Assembly (NCBI GenBank): GCA_012656075.1
Contig: JAAKBF010000054.1
Coordinates: 1-64,000 of the forward strand
Reading direction: 5' to 3'
Length of the DNA: 64,000 bases
Source of the DNA: Phytophthora hibernalis
Lineage: Eukaryota > Oomycota > Peronosporomycetes > Peronosporales > Peronosporaceae
Made by a program: the position numbers and the translations under genes. Under the pieces are notes generated by a model. The model was not told the DNA's origin and did no database searches. It worked only from the letters and a program-made list of their open reading frames with translations. Of the stretch, positions 49,573-61,563 are shown in pieces. The first letter of the stretch is position 1. Each line of letters starts with the position of its first letter.

Positions 49573-51536
49573 ATGCCCAGTAGCGTGGGGGTTGTTGGCT
49601 TGGGTAAGACGAGCTTCGTGCTCGCGCTAGGAGCCGTCGCCACCGTCTCGAACGCGTATCTGTGGCCGCGACCCGGAGGAAATGGACGCAAAAGGACGAC
49701 GGTGCACCTCTGGCACGCTCGAGAGGAGGTTCTGGACGGTGACGACGGCGTCTTCGTGCTGCTCTTTGACTTGACCCAACGCGAGTCACTGGCTGCGGTC
49801 ATTGCGCAATGGGCCCACTTGTCGGACGTTTCTGGAAGACGTTTACTGCTTGTAGGCACACATGCGGACTGCACAAGTCAACGCCAAGTGTCTGCAGCCG
49901 AGGTGCGCGAGATTTCGGGTGAGTTCCACGCCTACGAGGAGATTTGCTGTCATTCCGGAGATGAAGGCATGCTCCGCGTACAGCTTCTGTTGGCGCAGTG
50001 GACGAGCGCTGGATCGGATGTGATGGAGATTCCACTGGCACGCGCCTCGATCAGTGGATACCCGAGACCTGTGGTGACCATGATGTCCAGCACGTCGCAC
50101 AGTTTGCCGGCGTCACCGGCAGGTCAGAGACCGCAGATGCGTGCTGATGTTTGGCTATATGACCCAGTGGAAGTAGCGTCTTCGAGCGTCGAGACGACGT
50201 CGGGTGGTGACGTGAAGCTGCGGACGATTTCTAAAGCCATCTACGACATTCGCGGGGCAGTCGCGGAGAAGAGCAGGTCGTTGGCAAAATATCGCGATCG
50301 ACAAATGAGTCACTGGCTCACGCGCAGTCGATACTTTGGCCCAACGGAGAGCAGTCGGCACAAGCGGTGGCAGGAGGAGCAAAAGAAGCGCCAGCAACAG
50401 ACACAGGGCCATGCTCATCACCACCATGCCGGTCATCTTCGGCGCCAGCCAAGTGCACCTGATAGCTCGCAACAGCGCGGGCGAAGCGTAAGCCACCCTG
50501 AAAAGGTCCAGCCACCGAGCAGAAAGGCCACGCGACATGGTCCTGCACATTTGTCCAGCTCCAGCTCTAGTGAAAATGAGGAGAGTCCCGGGACTCCGTT
50601 GGAGCGGAAATCCTTTATGCAACCTACCGAATTGGTCAAGCAACGACAACGACAGCTGGAGGCAGATGCTGCACGACAACACAGGAAGCAGGTTGCTCAA
50701 CGCGCAATGCGCATGCAGAGGCGTGCAGCATCCAACGACCTGTACGAGCGAAGCACAGCGTCAGCAGCGGCGTTTGAGTCGTATTTGAACTGCTACGATG
50801 AGATGGACATGCCTCCACAGCTACACCCTCTCTCTCCGTCGCTGGATGGACGAATTCCATCGTCGATACCGTCGCCGGCATCATCTGTGGCATCCTCAAC
50901 TGGCAGTCGGCGACAAAGAGTGGTGCTGGCGGTGAACACCACCAAACTTTCGATGAAGATACTTTTCCGTCGGCAGAAGCGTATTGCTCATTGGAGTTGT
51001 TGTCTCCTGGAGCTGAGCAAGTAGGCTGTTTGCCAACACCGCTACCGACTACACATCTTCAGTCTCCTGTCCCGCCGATCATGAGCCCACCCCCTCCGTC
51101 CTCCGTTCGAAGTGACCACAGTATCAGCTCTTTCAGCAGCGCCGAAGAAGCCTTACTATCCGACACCGTGCTCACGCTGGCAACCCCAGACAAGCCCAGT
51201 ACAGAGTCCAAAACTTCATCACCGTCTTCGGTTCGAAGCCACCACAGCAGCAGCTCTCTCGAGGAGGAATTGCTGTTCAACACCGTCCTGAAGCTACCAA
51301 CTCCGGACAAAACCAGCGCAGAGCCCAAGTCTTCACAGCCGTCTCCAGCTTCGGCTACGGATATTGCTGTCGCCAAACACACGCAACCTGCTGCCAGTTC
51401 CTTTGAAGACGCGATCGTCAGCCGAACCAACACAATATGCAGCAGCAGCTCCGAAAACTTTGACTCCGAAAACTTTGACTGCAGTGACATCGACGACATG
51501 CTCGAGTACTTCGAAGGCGTGACGCTGCCTATCTAA
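49573..51536 (+). CDS. Ras/Rab-like GTPase domain with long low-complexity tail (frame broken once)
   Basis: The first ATG in frame is 49573 (MPSSVGVVGLGKTSFVLALG), placing a P-loop of type G-x4-GKT at the very N-terminus, so some upstream residues may be missing. The domain continues with GVFVLLFDLTQRESLAAVIAQW and LLLVGTHAD; THAD replaces the usual NKxD of G4. From about residue 170 the protein is basic, Gln/Arg/Ser-rich, with Pro/Ser stretches and an acidic end (DIDDMLEYFEGV). One T missing at about 50907 breaks the frame; with it the acidic, Ser-rich tail continues to TAA 51536. About 650 residues in all. The GTPase class and partners cannot be told; nucleotide binding is plausible but specificity is doubtful. 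Confidence 0.7.
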
Positions 51537-51667
51537 TCGCCAACTACTAATTTGAAAATCAAAACCAGCTAACAATTTCACTTCAACTTGCCTATTTAAT
51601 TCATGCTGCATCACAGGTTCTCAATGCCAAAAGCAGGTTTTCAACCATCCACGCATTTTCGACCAGA

Positions 51668-53580
51668 ATGCTAAGCCGATTGTGCGCGTTGCACCGTCAC
51701 ACTGCTGGTGCTCGACGGTTTGCGAGCATTTCAACTGCAATTGGCGCTGGTGAAGATGAGGTCGGTGTGTACGAGCTGGACACCATCTACGCGCTGTCCT
51801 CAGCGCCCGGCAAAGCGGGTGTGGCAGTCATTCGAATCTCAGGAGACCAAGCGGATTCGTGTCTACAGCAGCTCAACAGCTCTACGGCACTGCCGGAGCC
51901 TCGGGTGTGAGTGCAATTTAGTGCAAATAGGTGGCGGGTGTCTATTGTGACGGTGGTGTGCACGATATGATGGACAGAGCTGCGTTAAGGAAGCTTTACC
52001 ACCCCAAGACCAAGGAGCATCTGGACGACGCATTGGTGCTGAGATTCCCACACCCGAAGAGGTGACAATGATGACTGCAATACGGTTGTGTAGCGGGGGC
52101 AATGGGGACTGATGGGGTTGAATTGTTGGATACTAGCTTTACGGGGAAGACATCGTGGAGCTGCATACGCACGGAAGCATAGCGGTGGTGTCTGGGGTTT
52201 TAGAAGCGCTCAGTCATGTTCCGGTAAGGCTGCAATGAGTAATGTGGCAGGATGTTGAAAGCTTAAGTGGTAATTGTATTGCATAGCATTGCCGTGCTGC
52301 AGAAGCGGGTGAGTTCACGGAGCGCGCGTTTGACAACAACAAAATCGATTTGGTGCAAGTGGAAGGGTTGGCTGATCTGCTGAGTGCTGAGACCGAAGCA
52401 CAACGTGGACAAGCACTTCGGCAGCTCTCAGGTGATGTTGGAGAAATCTACGAAGGCTGGCGTGAAAGCCTGGTGCGCTGTCTGGCCTACACTGAAGCCA
52501 TGATCGACTTTGGCGACGATGAAGACGATGTTACAGATGCTGCCTATCAGGTCGCTATTGATCGGTAAGTTTGGCGAATTGCTCACAAAAACGTCAGTAC
52601 CAGTGTTTTCCCTAATCTTTTTTGTCTGGTATTGTCGTTAGCGTCCATGCGCTTGCGGGGTCCATTCGAAGCCACTTGGCAGACGGGAGGAAAGGAGAAA
52701 TTTTGCGAAGTGGTGTCCAAGTGGCCATTCTTGGTCCACCCAACGCTGGCAAGAGCAGTTTGCTGAATGTGCTTGCACGTCGACCTGCAGCAATCGTATC
52801 CTCTATCGCTGGAACGACACGCGATGTGGTGCAAGTGCCGTTGAACATCGCGGGATATCCCGTAATTGTAAGTGACACTGCCGGACTACGTGAAACCGAG
52901 GATATTGTGGAAAAGGAAGGTGTGTTAAGGGCGCAACAGTGTGCCAGTGACGCAGATATATGCGTGGTCATGATGGACATTCAGGTACGGTCTTTCTTGT
53001 ATCCAAACTTCAGTGGCGAGTTGTTTGAATAACCGTCGTTTAAATCGTGTAGAATGCTGCTCTACTTCATGAGGATGAGTACCAATCATACCTGAAGGAC
53101 GGTGCAATTGCTGTCCTTAACAAAAGTGATCAAGCTGATGAAAGCGAAATCTCTGATGTACTCGGTACCTTTGACGCGAAGCAGCGTGGCCAGCTACTCG
53201 TTACTTCCTGCGCAGAAGGTGATGGCATCGATGTGTTTGTTGAAAAACTTGCGACCGTCGTGAAAGAAAGGTACGTAGTCCTCGAAGATTTCAGAAAGGA
53301 ATCAGTGTATATTCATGCGCTTCTGCTGTGGATTTCTCGCAGGTTGGAGGTGTCAGCTGGCGAGTCTGGCAACGGTGCACTTATCACTCGCGAACGTCAC
53401 AGACAGAATCTCGTTGCGTGCCTAGCGAGCTTAGATCGTTTTCTGGCTGATCCGTACCAAAGCGAAATTGCTGCCGAGGACCTTCGCCGAGCCGTCATGG
53501 CAATTGGCCGCATCCTTGGACGGATCGACGTTGAAGATGTGCTGGACGTGCTGTTCGCCGACTTTTGTATCGGAAAATAA
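51668..53580 (+). CDS. tRNA modification GTPase MnmE, mitochondrial type (frame broken once)
   Basis: Start at ATG 51668 (MLSRLCALHRHTAGARRFAS), an Arg-rich leader like a mitochondrial presequence. Exons lie at about 51668-51906, 51982-52061, 52138-52223, 52289-52565, 52642-52984, 53052-53271 and 53343-53580. The N-terminal domain has TIYALSSAPGKAGVAVIRISG and GEDIVELHTHGS; the helical part has AAEAGEFTERAFDNNKIDL; the G domain has GPPNAGKSSLLN, GTTRD, SDTAGLRETED and NKSD; the protein ends FADFCIGK, the conserved C-terminal Cys-x-GK. MnmE with GidA/MTO1 makes the 5-taurinomethyl or carboxymethylaminomethyl uridine of organellar tRNAs. In GGGG 52143-52146 one G is missing; with it the exon reads TGEDIVEL as in the family. 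Confidence 0.93.
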
Positions 53581-53640
53581 ACAGACACCTACCCTTGAAG
53601 AGACGCCAACTTGCAGTCGCCCCGGTATTTTTTCTAGGCG

Positions 53641-56478
53641 ATGATTGAGTTCACGGCATGGGAAGTTTATGCATACGAAGATGGGAACAACGTTACCAGT
53701 TCTTCGGTTGAAGACCGTGGGACAAATGGACACCCTTCAAGTATACCGGAGCTCCAGCATGATCGGAGTTCGGTGCGTCGTGGCAATCGGATTGATCGAG
53801 TTGTACTCGCCGAGCATCTGCCGCATGTAAGCACTCTGTTGCCCACTCAGTGACTATACTATCACTTTCTGAACAGTATTCATGCCACACATGTATAGGT
53901 TTCTGACAAAGCTCTTACCTTCGAAAGCTACCACATCGATGCCGAAAAGGGGATTTTTGGTGGCAGGGTAAGTGAGATGCATAGCAATATACCTCGTTGC
54001 ACAGAACCTATACTTATTGATGTCCACATGCAGCATGATGGTGCCATAATGCACTGGCCACTCTCACAGATTCCAAGCGTGACAATTCCTAGTGTACGCT
54101 ATACTGCTGGTTCTTTTCAGGAAGAATTATCCTGCGGCATATTTTAATTATCTGCTTCGTAGGTCAGCCTATCGCGAGGGCATACTGGTGCTGTGCTAAC
54201 ACTTGACTTCACACCCGATTTAGGCCCCGAAGGCCTTCTCTTCTCGGGCTCCGCTGATCGGTCCATCAAGATTTGGGATCCGTGGGGCGGCACAGATTCC
54301 TCATTGCTTTCCAAAAGTGGATATGCGTGTGTCCAAACGCTCACCGAGCATTGCGGTAGTGTTATCTGCCTGCGCGTCTTGACGCATGAGAAGCATGGCA
54401 TCGTCAGTTGTAGCTTGGATCGCACAGTGAAAACCTGGTATCCAGCAGAAGGACGATCTCTGCTACTTTATCCATGGTACCTTCCAGCACAGTCAATTTC
54501 TCAACCCGGAAGTAGCTGGCCCTCGTCATTTTGTGTTAGATCCGGCGCTAATGGCACGCTGTTTGTTGGAGATTCTGGTGGTGGTATTTCCATGTACATG
54601 CATTGTTCTGACAGTGGAAATGAAATAATCTCCGACATCGCGTTAGAGGTCGTCGACGACAAGCAACTGAGCGGTCAAGTAGACACAAAGTTTCAATATG
54701 GTTTGAAGCGCAAGTTCTCACATTTTCACTCGCTTGGAATTTCAGAGCTTCAGATGGTCGCGGATAACTGCTTTGTCGTATCACTCGGATTCGACGAGAA
54801 AGCACAGATTATCGACGCTATCTCTGGCGCACTCTCATCGACGATTTACAGCTCCTGTGCAGCACGCTTCGTATCGTGCTCATGGGACAACCAGGGTCAA
54901 ATTTTGCTTCTCGGTGATGCGGCAGGCTGTGTACACTTGTGGAATATATTTGAGGACAAACTCATTGGAAAACACGAAATGGTAGCGACGATGCCGTTGG
55001 CTATCGTTGGAATGCACTCATTAACGCGTGCTGGGTCTGTGGATTTTTACTTACTGGCTTGGCGAATGGCGTAAAACAATGGTTTTGCAACCGCAATGTG
55101 GGTTATGTTAGTTGTAGCGCTCATTCGGAGGCGGTTGTTGCGGTGACGATAATCGATAGCGATATTAGTGCTTTTGCTAAAGATGATGCCCACCCTGCCG
55201 AAAAAGTGAGGATGGAAGAGGGCGTGGAATTCTACCCCACGTTGCTATTGAATCCACAAAGAGATCCCAGTTCTTTAGTGCTTCACTGGATGGGTCGATC
55301 CGCTGTTGGGACTCCTACGACATGAAGATGTCACTCAGATTCGAAGAGAAACACTCCGAGATCACTTGCATGGTTGCATCAAAGCTATTTCATAAAATTT
55401 TCACAGGGCACGACGGAGGGTTTGTCAAAGTCTGGAGTATTCATGCGGGTGAAATGCTAGAACTACCACTAGAAGGGAAAGGGCCCGTCACGTGCTTGGC
55501 ATGTAAGTGGACTCTAAGCTGTCGTCGAAACGGTCGATACTAACGATGAATGTTTAGCGGGAATCGTTCGAGAGAAGGAAATCCTGCTTGCAGGCAGCAA
55601 TGACGGATATGTGTCCATGTGGGAGATCAATGATGATGGGATTTCACGAGCAGCGCCATTCCGGCCAGTACTGCAGCCGGAGAAAAAGGGAGAAGTTACC
55701 TCTCTGGTATTTTGCAACGGTAGATTTTTAGCTCAAGACGCCCAGGAGTTTTTGTTGTTGGGTATTTTACGGGTCAGATCGTTGTATGTATTGCTGTGTT
55801 CATGTAGGTGCTGGACATTTAGGCTTTCTTTCTGACGCGTCGTTCATACCCGTGATACAGATATGGAGTTTCTCCAAGAAAGCTGTGATGTGTTCGTTCA
55901 AGGCTCATAACGACGCTGTGTGCAGCTTAACTGTGCACGGATGTTTCCTCTTCTCGGGATCCGACGATACACTGCTTCGAATGTGGAACATGTTCAATTT
56001 GGCAGAAACCTACGAGCTTGGTGTTCTGCGTCCTCCATCGTCTCCTTCGTCTTCCGGCTCGGGATCGCCCATCGTGTGTCTGGACGTTGTACCCTTCCGT
56101 GGACTCGTTCTCAGCGCCGCAGCCGATGGCGTATTGATTGTCTGGGACTACACTGCGTTCGAGGACGAAAACGCATTCGATGCGTACGGCAAAATCGTGT
56201 ATCGTGCCAAGTACGTGTGCGATTTATCCTAAGCATGTTCCAAATTGTCTAAACTTGCGCTGTTTTGTGTAAACAGGGTGGATGGTCACGTAAAGTGTCT
56301 TCAGTGCTGGCCGGATCGCAAAGCCATGATCTGCGGTACCGCTGAAGGCAAGTTGCTAGTGTTCGACCTCCCACAACAGGTGCGTCCGACCCATTTCTCT
56401 CATCCCAGCTATACATTTAACAATTTCCTCGCTCAGTTTTTCGATCTCGTACCAGAACCGACCGAGTGCCTCGCGTAG
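53641..56478 (+). CDS. WD40-repeat protein (frame broken at least twice)
   Basis: The start is uncertain (ATG 53641 or 53669). Early exons give LTFESYHIDAEKGIFGG and HWPLSQIPSVTIPS. From 54163 the WD units are clear: HTGAVLTLDFTPD with GSADRSIKIWD, CSLDRTVKTWYP, GDAAGCVHLWN, ASLDGSIRCWD, GHDGGFVKVWS, GSNDGYVSMWE, GSDDTLLRMWN and AADGVLIVWD, at least nine blades. One T missing at 55044-55048 and one C at 55254-55255 break the frame inside repeats. Later introns lie near 55504-55557, 55764-55860, 56211-56276 and 56380-56436. The C-terminus ends EPTECLA. WD40 propellers are scaffolds; no other domain names this one. The product is probably about 800 residues. Confidence 0.85.
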
Positions 56479-56542
56479 AGCTACCAAACAGCGAAGTACA
56501 CACCTTTTCCATTCGTCTAGACTTACAACTTCAATCAGTAAA

Positions 56543-56562
56543 GTTGCGCGATTTCGCGCAAC
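56543..56562. promoter_or_regulatory. perfect 9-bp palindrome in a promoter
   Basis: GTTGCGCGA and TCGCGCAAC flank a TT centre, 52 bp before the start codon of the phosphatase gene. Just downstream, GCTCAAATCAGAATTTT resembles the oomycete initiator with flanking promoter element. This could be a factor-binding site; function is inferred. Confidence 0.5.
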
Positions 56563-56613
56563 ATAAGGGCTCAAATCAGAATTTTTGTGTCGTTACCATT
56601 TTTTGAGTTCAAA

Positions 56614-57519
56614 ATGGACAACTGCATACGCCATGGCCCCGACGCTAAGACGCTGTATTGCATCCGCCACGGCGAGTCCACGTTCAACGAGTGGCGCAAG
56701 AGCAGTCTATGGAACTTCTCGTGGATGTGGGTGCGCGACCCCATGATTGTGGACGCGCCGTTGAGCGTTAAAGGGAAGAAGCAGGTGAAAAGTTTCCACT
56801 AACAACAGGTAAATATCACAATAACAAACGGATAATTCGCAGGCAGCTAAACTCCACGAACTCATCAAAGACAAGCAACTGGAAGACAAAATCCAACTGG
56901 TTCTGTATATTTTACGCTGTAATTTATCTACGGACTATAGTCTACTGATTAATATCCTTGTGACGAACAGATTATCTCGAGTCCATTGACGCGAGCAATT
57001 GAGACGACCATCGGCGTGTTCCCAGACACCAAGATCCCCATCATAGGTGAGACTTTATACTTAAAAATTATGTTTGTTAACGGTGTTGACGCTGTGATTT
57101 TTTGCAGTGGAGTCTTCGTGTCGGGAGATGCTGGACACTGCCTGCGACATCGGGCGAGTGCCTACAGAGCTGGCTGAGCAGTTTTTGCCCCTGGTGGATA
57201 TCGACTTCTCCCAGTTGGATCCGTTCTGGTGGTTGGAGATGGAGAAGTTCCCGCGGACTGGGCCGGGCAACGCACCTCCGGCCAACATTGTGGCGCCCAA
57301 GACGGCGGGTGAAGTGTTGCCACTGCGTGAAACGCAGGAGGAGCTGGACGCACGCATCCGCGAGTTCATTAAAAAGCTGGCGGAGAGACCGGAGCAACAT
57401 ATCGCTGTGGTCGGCCACTCGTCGTTTTCAAGCGCATGCTTGCAATGAACCGCAAGCTCAACAACTGCGAGCTGTACGAAACCCCGCTGGGTGAGATTCA
57501 GGTTCGCTACATACAGTGA
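56614..57519 (+). CDS. histidine phosphatase (phosphoglycerate mutase-like) protein (frame broken once)
   Basis: Exons are 56614-56784, 56843-56899, 56971-57046 and 57108-57519. The start is MDNCIRHGPDAKTLYCIRHG. The catalytic RHG motif is in CIRHGESTFNEW, the Arg of SSPLTRAIETT follows, and the second His is in AVVGHSSF. Such proteins transfer or hydrolyse phosphate through a phosphohistidine. The insert FWWLEMEKFPRTGPG is not typical of glycolytic mutases, so a broad phosphatase role is likelier. The TTTT at 57425-57428 needs one more T; the protein then continues FKRMLAMNRKLNNCELYE to TGA 57519, as in family members of about 230-240 residues. Confidence 0.85.
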
Positions 57520-57695
57520 TGACCTAACAACGGCACTGCCATGAACACAATGCTCAGAGTCTGTCAAACTTACATGAATTTTGTCTGAAAGTGCAAAATT
57601 ATATCCTTTTTGGATACTAAGCTGCGTAGGGAAGTACTACAGTACTCCTTTTCGATGTTTGCAGTATAGCTCTCGTCGGCCTCGGTTCCAACGGT

Positions 57696-59030
57696 TTATG
57701 CTGTTTTCTTCTTCGATCTACTCAGGCGCATCAACGATGCAACTAGCACTCCGCCGAAACCAAAGATCATTGCCGGCATCATAATGACCATGAAGATAGG
57801 CTCCCCACCATGGTATTCGCGGCTGTAAATGACGGCTTGTAGTGGAAGTCCGAGGATCATACCGAGCCAAAAGGTAATATTTCCCAGCCGCGTACCACGC
57901 AGCCCGCGTCCGTAGAAAATAATGACCACTTGTACCATTTGCAAGATGAAGAAGTACATCTTGACCGTGCGGAACATGAGGATGAACACACACTCGTGCA
58001 GCGCCGCGGACATTAGGAACGTGAACGCCGTGGCGTTGGTCTTGGAGACATTGTAGGAGTCCCGAGTTTCCAGATACACGTGACGCAGCAGGAACTCGTG
58101 CACAGGCGTGTTCCACTTGCGTGCAAACTCATCAAACGTTGTACTGTTCCACCAGTCCGAGTAAAAGTCTCGGTCCGCTGAATACGTGACCTCAGCAAAC
58201 CCATTGCAGATGCACTCAAAGATGATAAACCACGTGAGCAGATAGCACCCAAGGAACGGGAGCAAGAGGCTCACGATAGACAGCACGGGGCTCACCGTTC
58301 CAGAATCCTCCAGCCGAGGCATCACGTGTGTCGTCACGATGATGTAGAGCATGGAGATACCCATGATAGCGGACATGGTCTTCTCGGCCAAGTATCCCCA
58401 ACGAATTCGATCTGTACGTGGAAAGTTGGGCTCATACACTAGCGACGGGATCAGTAGATACATTGTGTAGTCCTTAATATCCGGAGAAGGTGGCTTCGTC
58501 TCCGTTAGCTTCGTTCGAATGTACGAGTGCATCTTCATGATAAGAACAAGGCCCTCAATGAAGGCCGAGACTGCGTGAATGAGGTTCCAGTCGCGCGTCA
58601 CGATGCACACTACCGTGAAGAAGAAGAGCAGACTTTGCAGCGTGTGGTGCACGATGTTGATAAGCAGTCGGTTCGAGAACTTGTCGGTGCCAGCCATGTA
58701 CACTGGAATTAACGCCGTGTACGCGTACAGAGCTTGGCACACGAACGTGGCGAGCACCTCGAGCAAGTGGGTCGAGTAGAACACTGACAACAGCAGCTTC
58801 AAGTCGACCGCCTCCTTCCTCGTGACCAAATTCGTGAAGAGTGTCGTGAACACGTAGAGCACACCAGCCAGCATGGCCAAATTGTACATCCCGCGGAACT
58901 CGGAGCTGTGCACACCGGAACGGGCATCTGCCGGATCGAGTGGGGACACGACGTCACGGAACTTTTTCATGCGCTTCTTGCTGGCGGTCGGCGACCGGAT
59001 GCCGTTCGGGGGCTCAATACGCGGAACCAT
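57696..59030 (-). CDS. DGAT1/ACAT-type membrane-bound O-acyltransferase
   Basis: An intact single-exon protein of 444 residues, start MVPRIEPPNGIRSPTASK. Eight or nine hydrophobic segments begin with MYNLAMLAGVLYVFTTLF. The DGAT1/ACAT signature FYSDWWN is followed by WNTPVHEFLLRHVY, and the presumed catalytic His lies in FLMSAALHECVFIL, both as in the family. These ER enzymes esterify diacylglycerol or sterols with acyl-CoA; the motif form favours DGAT1-like activity but does not prove the substrate. Oomycetes store much oil, which fits. It is slightly shorter than plant DGAT1 (about 500-520). Confidence 0.93.
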   Translation of the reverse strand: MVPRIEPPNGIRSPTASKKRMKKFRDVVSPLDPADARSGVHSSEFRGMYNLAMLAGVLYVFTTLFTNLVTRKEAVDLKLLLSVFYSTHLLEVLATFVCQALYAYTALIPVYMAGTDKFSNRLLINIVHHTLQSLLFFFTVVCIVTRDWNLIHAVSAFIEGLVLIMKMHSYIRTKLTETKPPSPDIKDYTMYLLIPSLVYEPNFPRTDRIRWGYLAEKTMSAIMGISMLYIIVTTHVMPRLEDSGTVSPVLSIVSLLLPFLGCYLLTWFIIFECICNGFAEVTYSADRDFYSDWWNSTTFDEFARKWNTPVHEFLLRHVYLETRDSYNVSKTNATAFTFLMSAALHECVFILMFRTVKMYFFILQMVQVVIIFYGRGLRGTRLGNITFWLGMILGLPLQAVIYSREYHGGEPIFMVIMMPAMIFGFGGVLVASLMRLSRSKKKTA

Positions 59031-59261
59031 ATCCCTTGAAGTTCTACTACGCAGGACTTTCGGGATTGTGCGGTGGCTGTTACACCCAGGTAAGCTTACA
59101 GTAAGTACACAGGCACCTCGCCGGCCCGATTTGAAGGAGACTTCAACAGCTTCCAGTCCTGGTCGGGGTGCCGTTACGAGAGTTTTATGAGAGGAGTTCT
59201 TAGCAATGCTCAGCCATCCTCAACCGCCCGCACTTGATAATCTACTCGGACGCTAGACACC

Positions 59262-60174
59262 ATGAAAGGTAAGCAATCCAGTGTGGTGTGCTGCTCGTGA
59301 CAAGACTCACGAACATCGATGTGTGTTTGTTTGCAGAGCTCAAGCCGTTGCAGCCGCAGGAGCCCGAGAAGTGCTCGTCCGACGCGATCAAGTCGTGCAA
59401 TTTCAAGAGCGACGGATGCACGGAGCAGGACCCGCAGCTACGGAAAATGTGGTCCGAGCCGACTTGGTCCGGGTTCCAACTGCGCTCCAAGACGTACTTG
59501 CAGAGCAAAGCCAAGGAGACGTCCGCACCACCTCGTACGTGCATCTATGCTTTCATACTTGACGCTCTCGTTGCTGACTCGACGTAGTGTTTGAGCTCTT
59601 GTGGTTTGAGATTTTCAGTGGCACACCCGAGGAGCTCCACCACGTGTCCAAGTCCAAGAAGAGCTTCGCGAGCAAGGCGTTGGCCAAGTACGGCAGTGAC
59701 GTCCCGCCCCTGTTCGTCGTAACTCTGATCCTTCCAGGAACGCCTGTCGTCGCCGGGGTGCAGTATTTTGCAAGGACTGGCAACGCTCCGCACTCCGAGG
59801 CCAATGCATTGTGGCAGAAGTTTCTCGAGAGCGACGACGACTTTCGCAAGGAGCGTCTGAAGCTGGTGCCAACTGTTCATGACGGCCCGTGGCTCGTCAG
59901 AAAGAGTGTAGGAGCGAAGCCTCTGATCATTGCTCGAGCGCTGGAGACCAACTTCTACCAGACTCCGGCGTATCTTGAAGTGGTGGTGGATATCTGCTCC
60001 GACAGAATCGCCAAACACGTGACTGCACTTTGTCGCTCTCACTCGACTCGCCTCACAGTCGACGTCGGATATGTGATCGAAGGACGAGATGAAGCCGAAC
60101 TGCCTGAAGCGCTACTGGGCTGCATCCAGTACAACCACCTTGACCTGACAATTTCAATCCCGATCGCAGACTAG
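59262..60174 (+). CDS. EDR2_C (DUF1336) domain protein, tandem copy 1
   Basis: Three exons: 59262-59268 (ATG AAA G, seven bases), 59337-59534 and 59588-60174. The protein of about 263 residues begins MKELKPLQPQEPEK and is nearly all the C-terminal domain of plant ENHANCED DISEASE RESISTANCE 2: FQLRSKTYLQSKAKE, LFELLWFEIFSGTPEEL, PPLFVVTLILPGTPV, LKLVPTVHDGPWLVRKSVG, YLEVVVDICSDRIAKHVTAL and PEALLGCIQYNHLDL. Plant EDR2 adds PH and START domains; here they are absent. The domain is thought to act with lipids or membranes; the role in oomycetes is unknown. The neighbour at 60466-61449 is a paralogue. Confidence 0.88.
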
Positions 60175-60465
60175 AAATCGATCTTACACAAACAACATGC
60201 CTAGAATCAACCAATAATGATTTTTGTAAAGACGATGGACGCAGTTCAACCTCGCACATTCCTATGGCGAACGACTAGCGTGCTGTCGAAGAAATCAGTG
60301 CACTTGCTTGCTGAAGGCCACCACGCCGGTAACGGATGAAACAATATATATAGTGAGTGAGGACGTGGTATTGTTGCCTTTGCTTTGGCATCGCCACTGC
60401 GGTCGACTCGCACAAAAATCTCTATTCTAGAAGTGCACCACCCACCTCGACTCCACAGCACCAAT

Positions 60466-61449
60466 ATGAAAGGTATGTTTTACGGGCTCGAATACGACCT
60501 GCACGGATGATGACAACTCCAATGAGTCCTCAACACTGGAACTTCATTGTCGATACCGCTGTTCGGGTGTCTAACCAAAGCTCAATTGTGGTTTGCGCAG
60601 ACTTCGCAGCCCCCGAGAATGCCAAGCTCATCCCCGTTCCGTTCAAGTCATGGAAGACACAAGCTGAGAGCTGCACGGCTCAGGATCTGCAACTTCGGAA
60701 GCTGTGGTCCCAGCCCGACTGGATGAAGTTTAAGCTGCGTTCCAAAACCTACCTTCAGAACAAGATCAAAGAGACCACCGCTCCTCCGCGTACGTATGAA
60801 GACTGCAACCATGTGCTGATATCGTCACCTTCTCACGATCGCATTGTTTGCAGTGTTCGAGCTCGTGTGGTTCGAAGAGTTCAAGGGCACCCACGAGGAA
60901 CTCCTGCACGTCTGCAGCTCCAAGAAGAGTTTCGCGAGCAAGGCGATGGCCAAATTCGGCAACGACATGCCGCAACTCTTTGTCGTGACGCTCATCATTC
61001 CTGGTAGCCCTTTAGTTGCTACGGTGCAGTACTTTGCCAGAACGAAGAGCTCCAGCGCGGAAGACCCCACGGAAGCTGAAAAGCTCTGGGAGCGGTTCCT
61101 CAACAGCGACGACGAGTTCCGTAAATCTCGTTTCAAGTTGGTACCGACAATCGTCGATGGTCCTTGGGTGATCAAGAAAAGTGTCGGTACTACGCCGTGC
61201 ATCATCGGCAAGGCTATTCAGACCACATACTACAAGACGTCCGCCTACCTGGAAGTGCACGTGGACATCTCGTCCGACCTGATCGCGAAGCACATCACGT
61301 CTCTCTGTCGCTCTCATTCGACAAGTTTCACGGTGGATATGGGCTTTGTGATCGAAGGACAAACCGAGCAAGAGCTTCCCGAAGCATTGCTGGGCTGTGT
61401 GCAGTACGCTCGGATGGATACGACACTTGCCGTTTCCATCATGGACTAG
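60466..61449 (+). CDS. EDR2_C (DUF1336) domain protein, tandem copy 2
   Basis: Three exons: 60466-60472 (again ATG AAA G), 60601-60789 and 60854-61449. The domain parallels copy 1: FKLRSKTYLQNKIKE, LFELVWFEEFKGTHEEL, PQLFVVTLIIPGSPLVATVQ, FKLVPTIVDGPWVIKKSVG and YLEVHVDISSDLIAKHITSL. The protein identity to copy 1 is roughly 65-70 percent by eye. Intron positions and phases are the same in both genes, so they arose by tandem duplication after the introns were in place. The frame is intact throughout. The spacer of 291 bp holds its promoter, with a TATATATA word at 60351. Confidence 0.88.
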
Positions 61450-61563
61450 TCATCCCATAACTAAACTTCAACTACCACATATTTTCCATATCAATTTTAC
61501 CATACGGGACACAGTTTAGTGAAAATCCATACCCAATAATCAATGTTCACAATTGGATTTACA

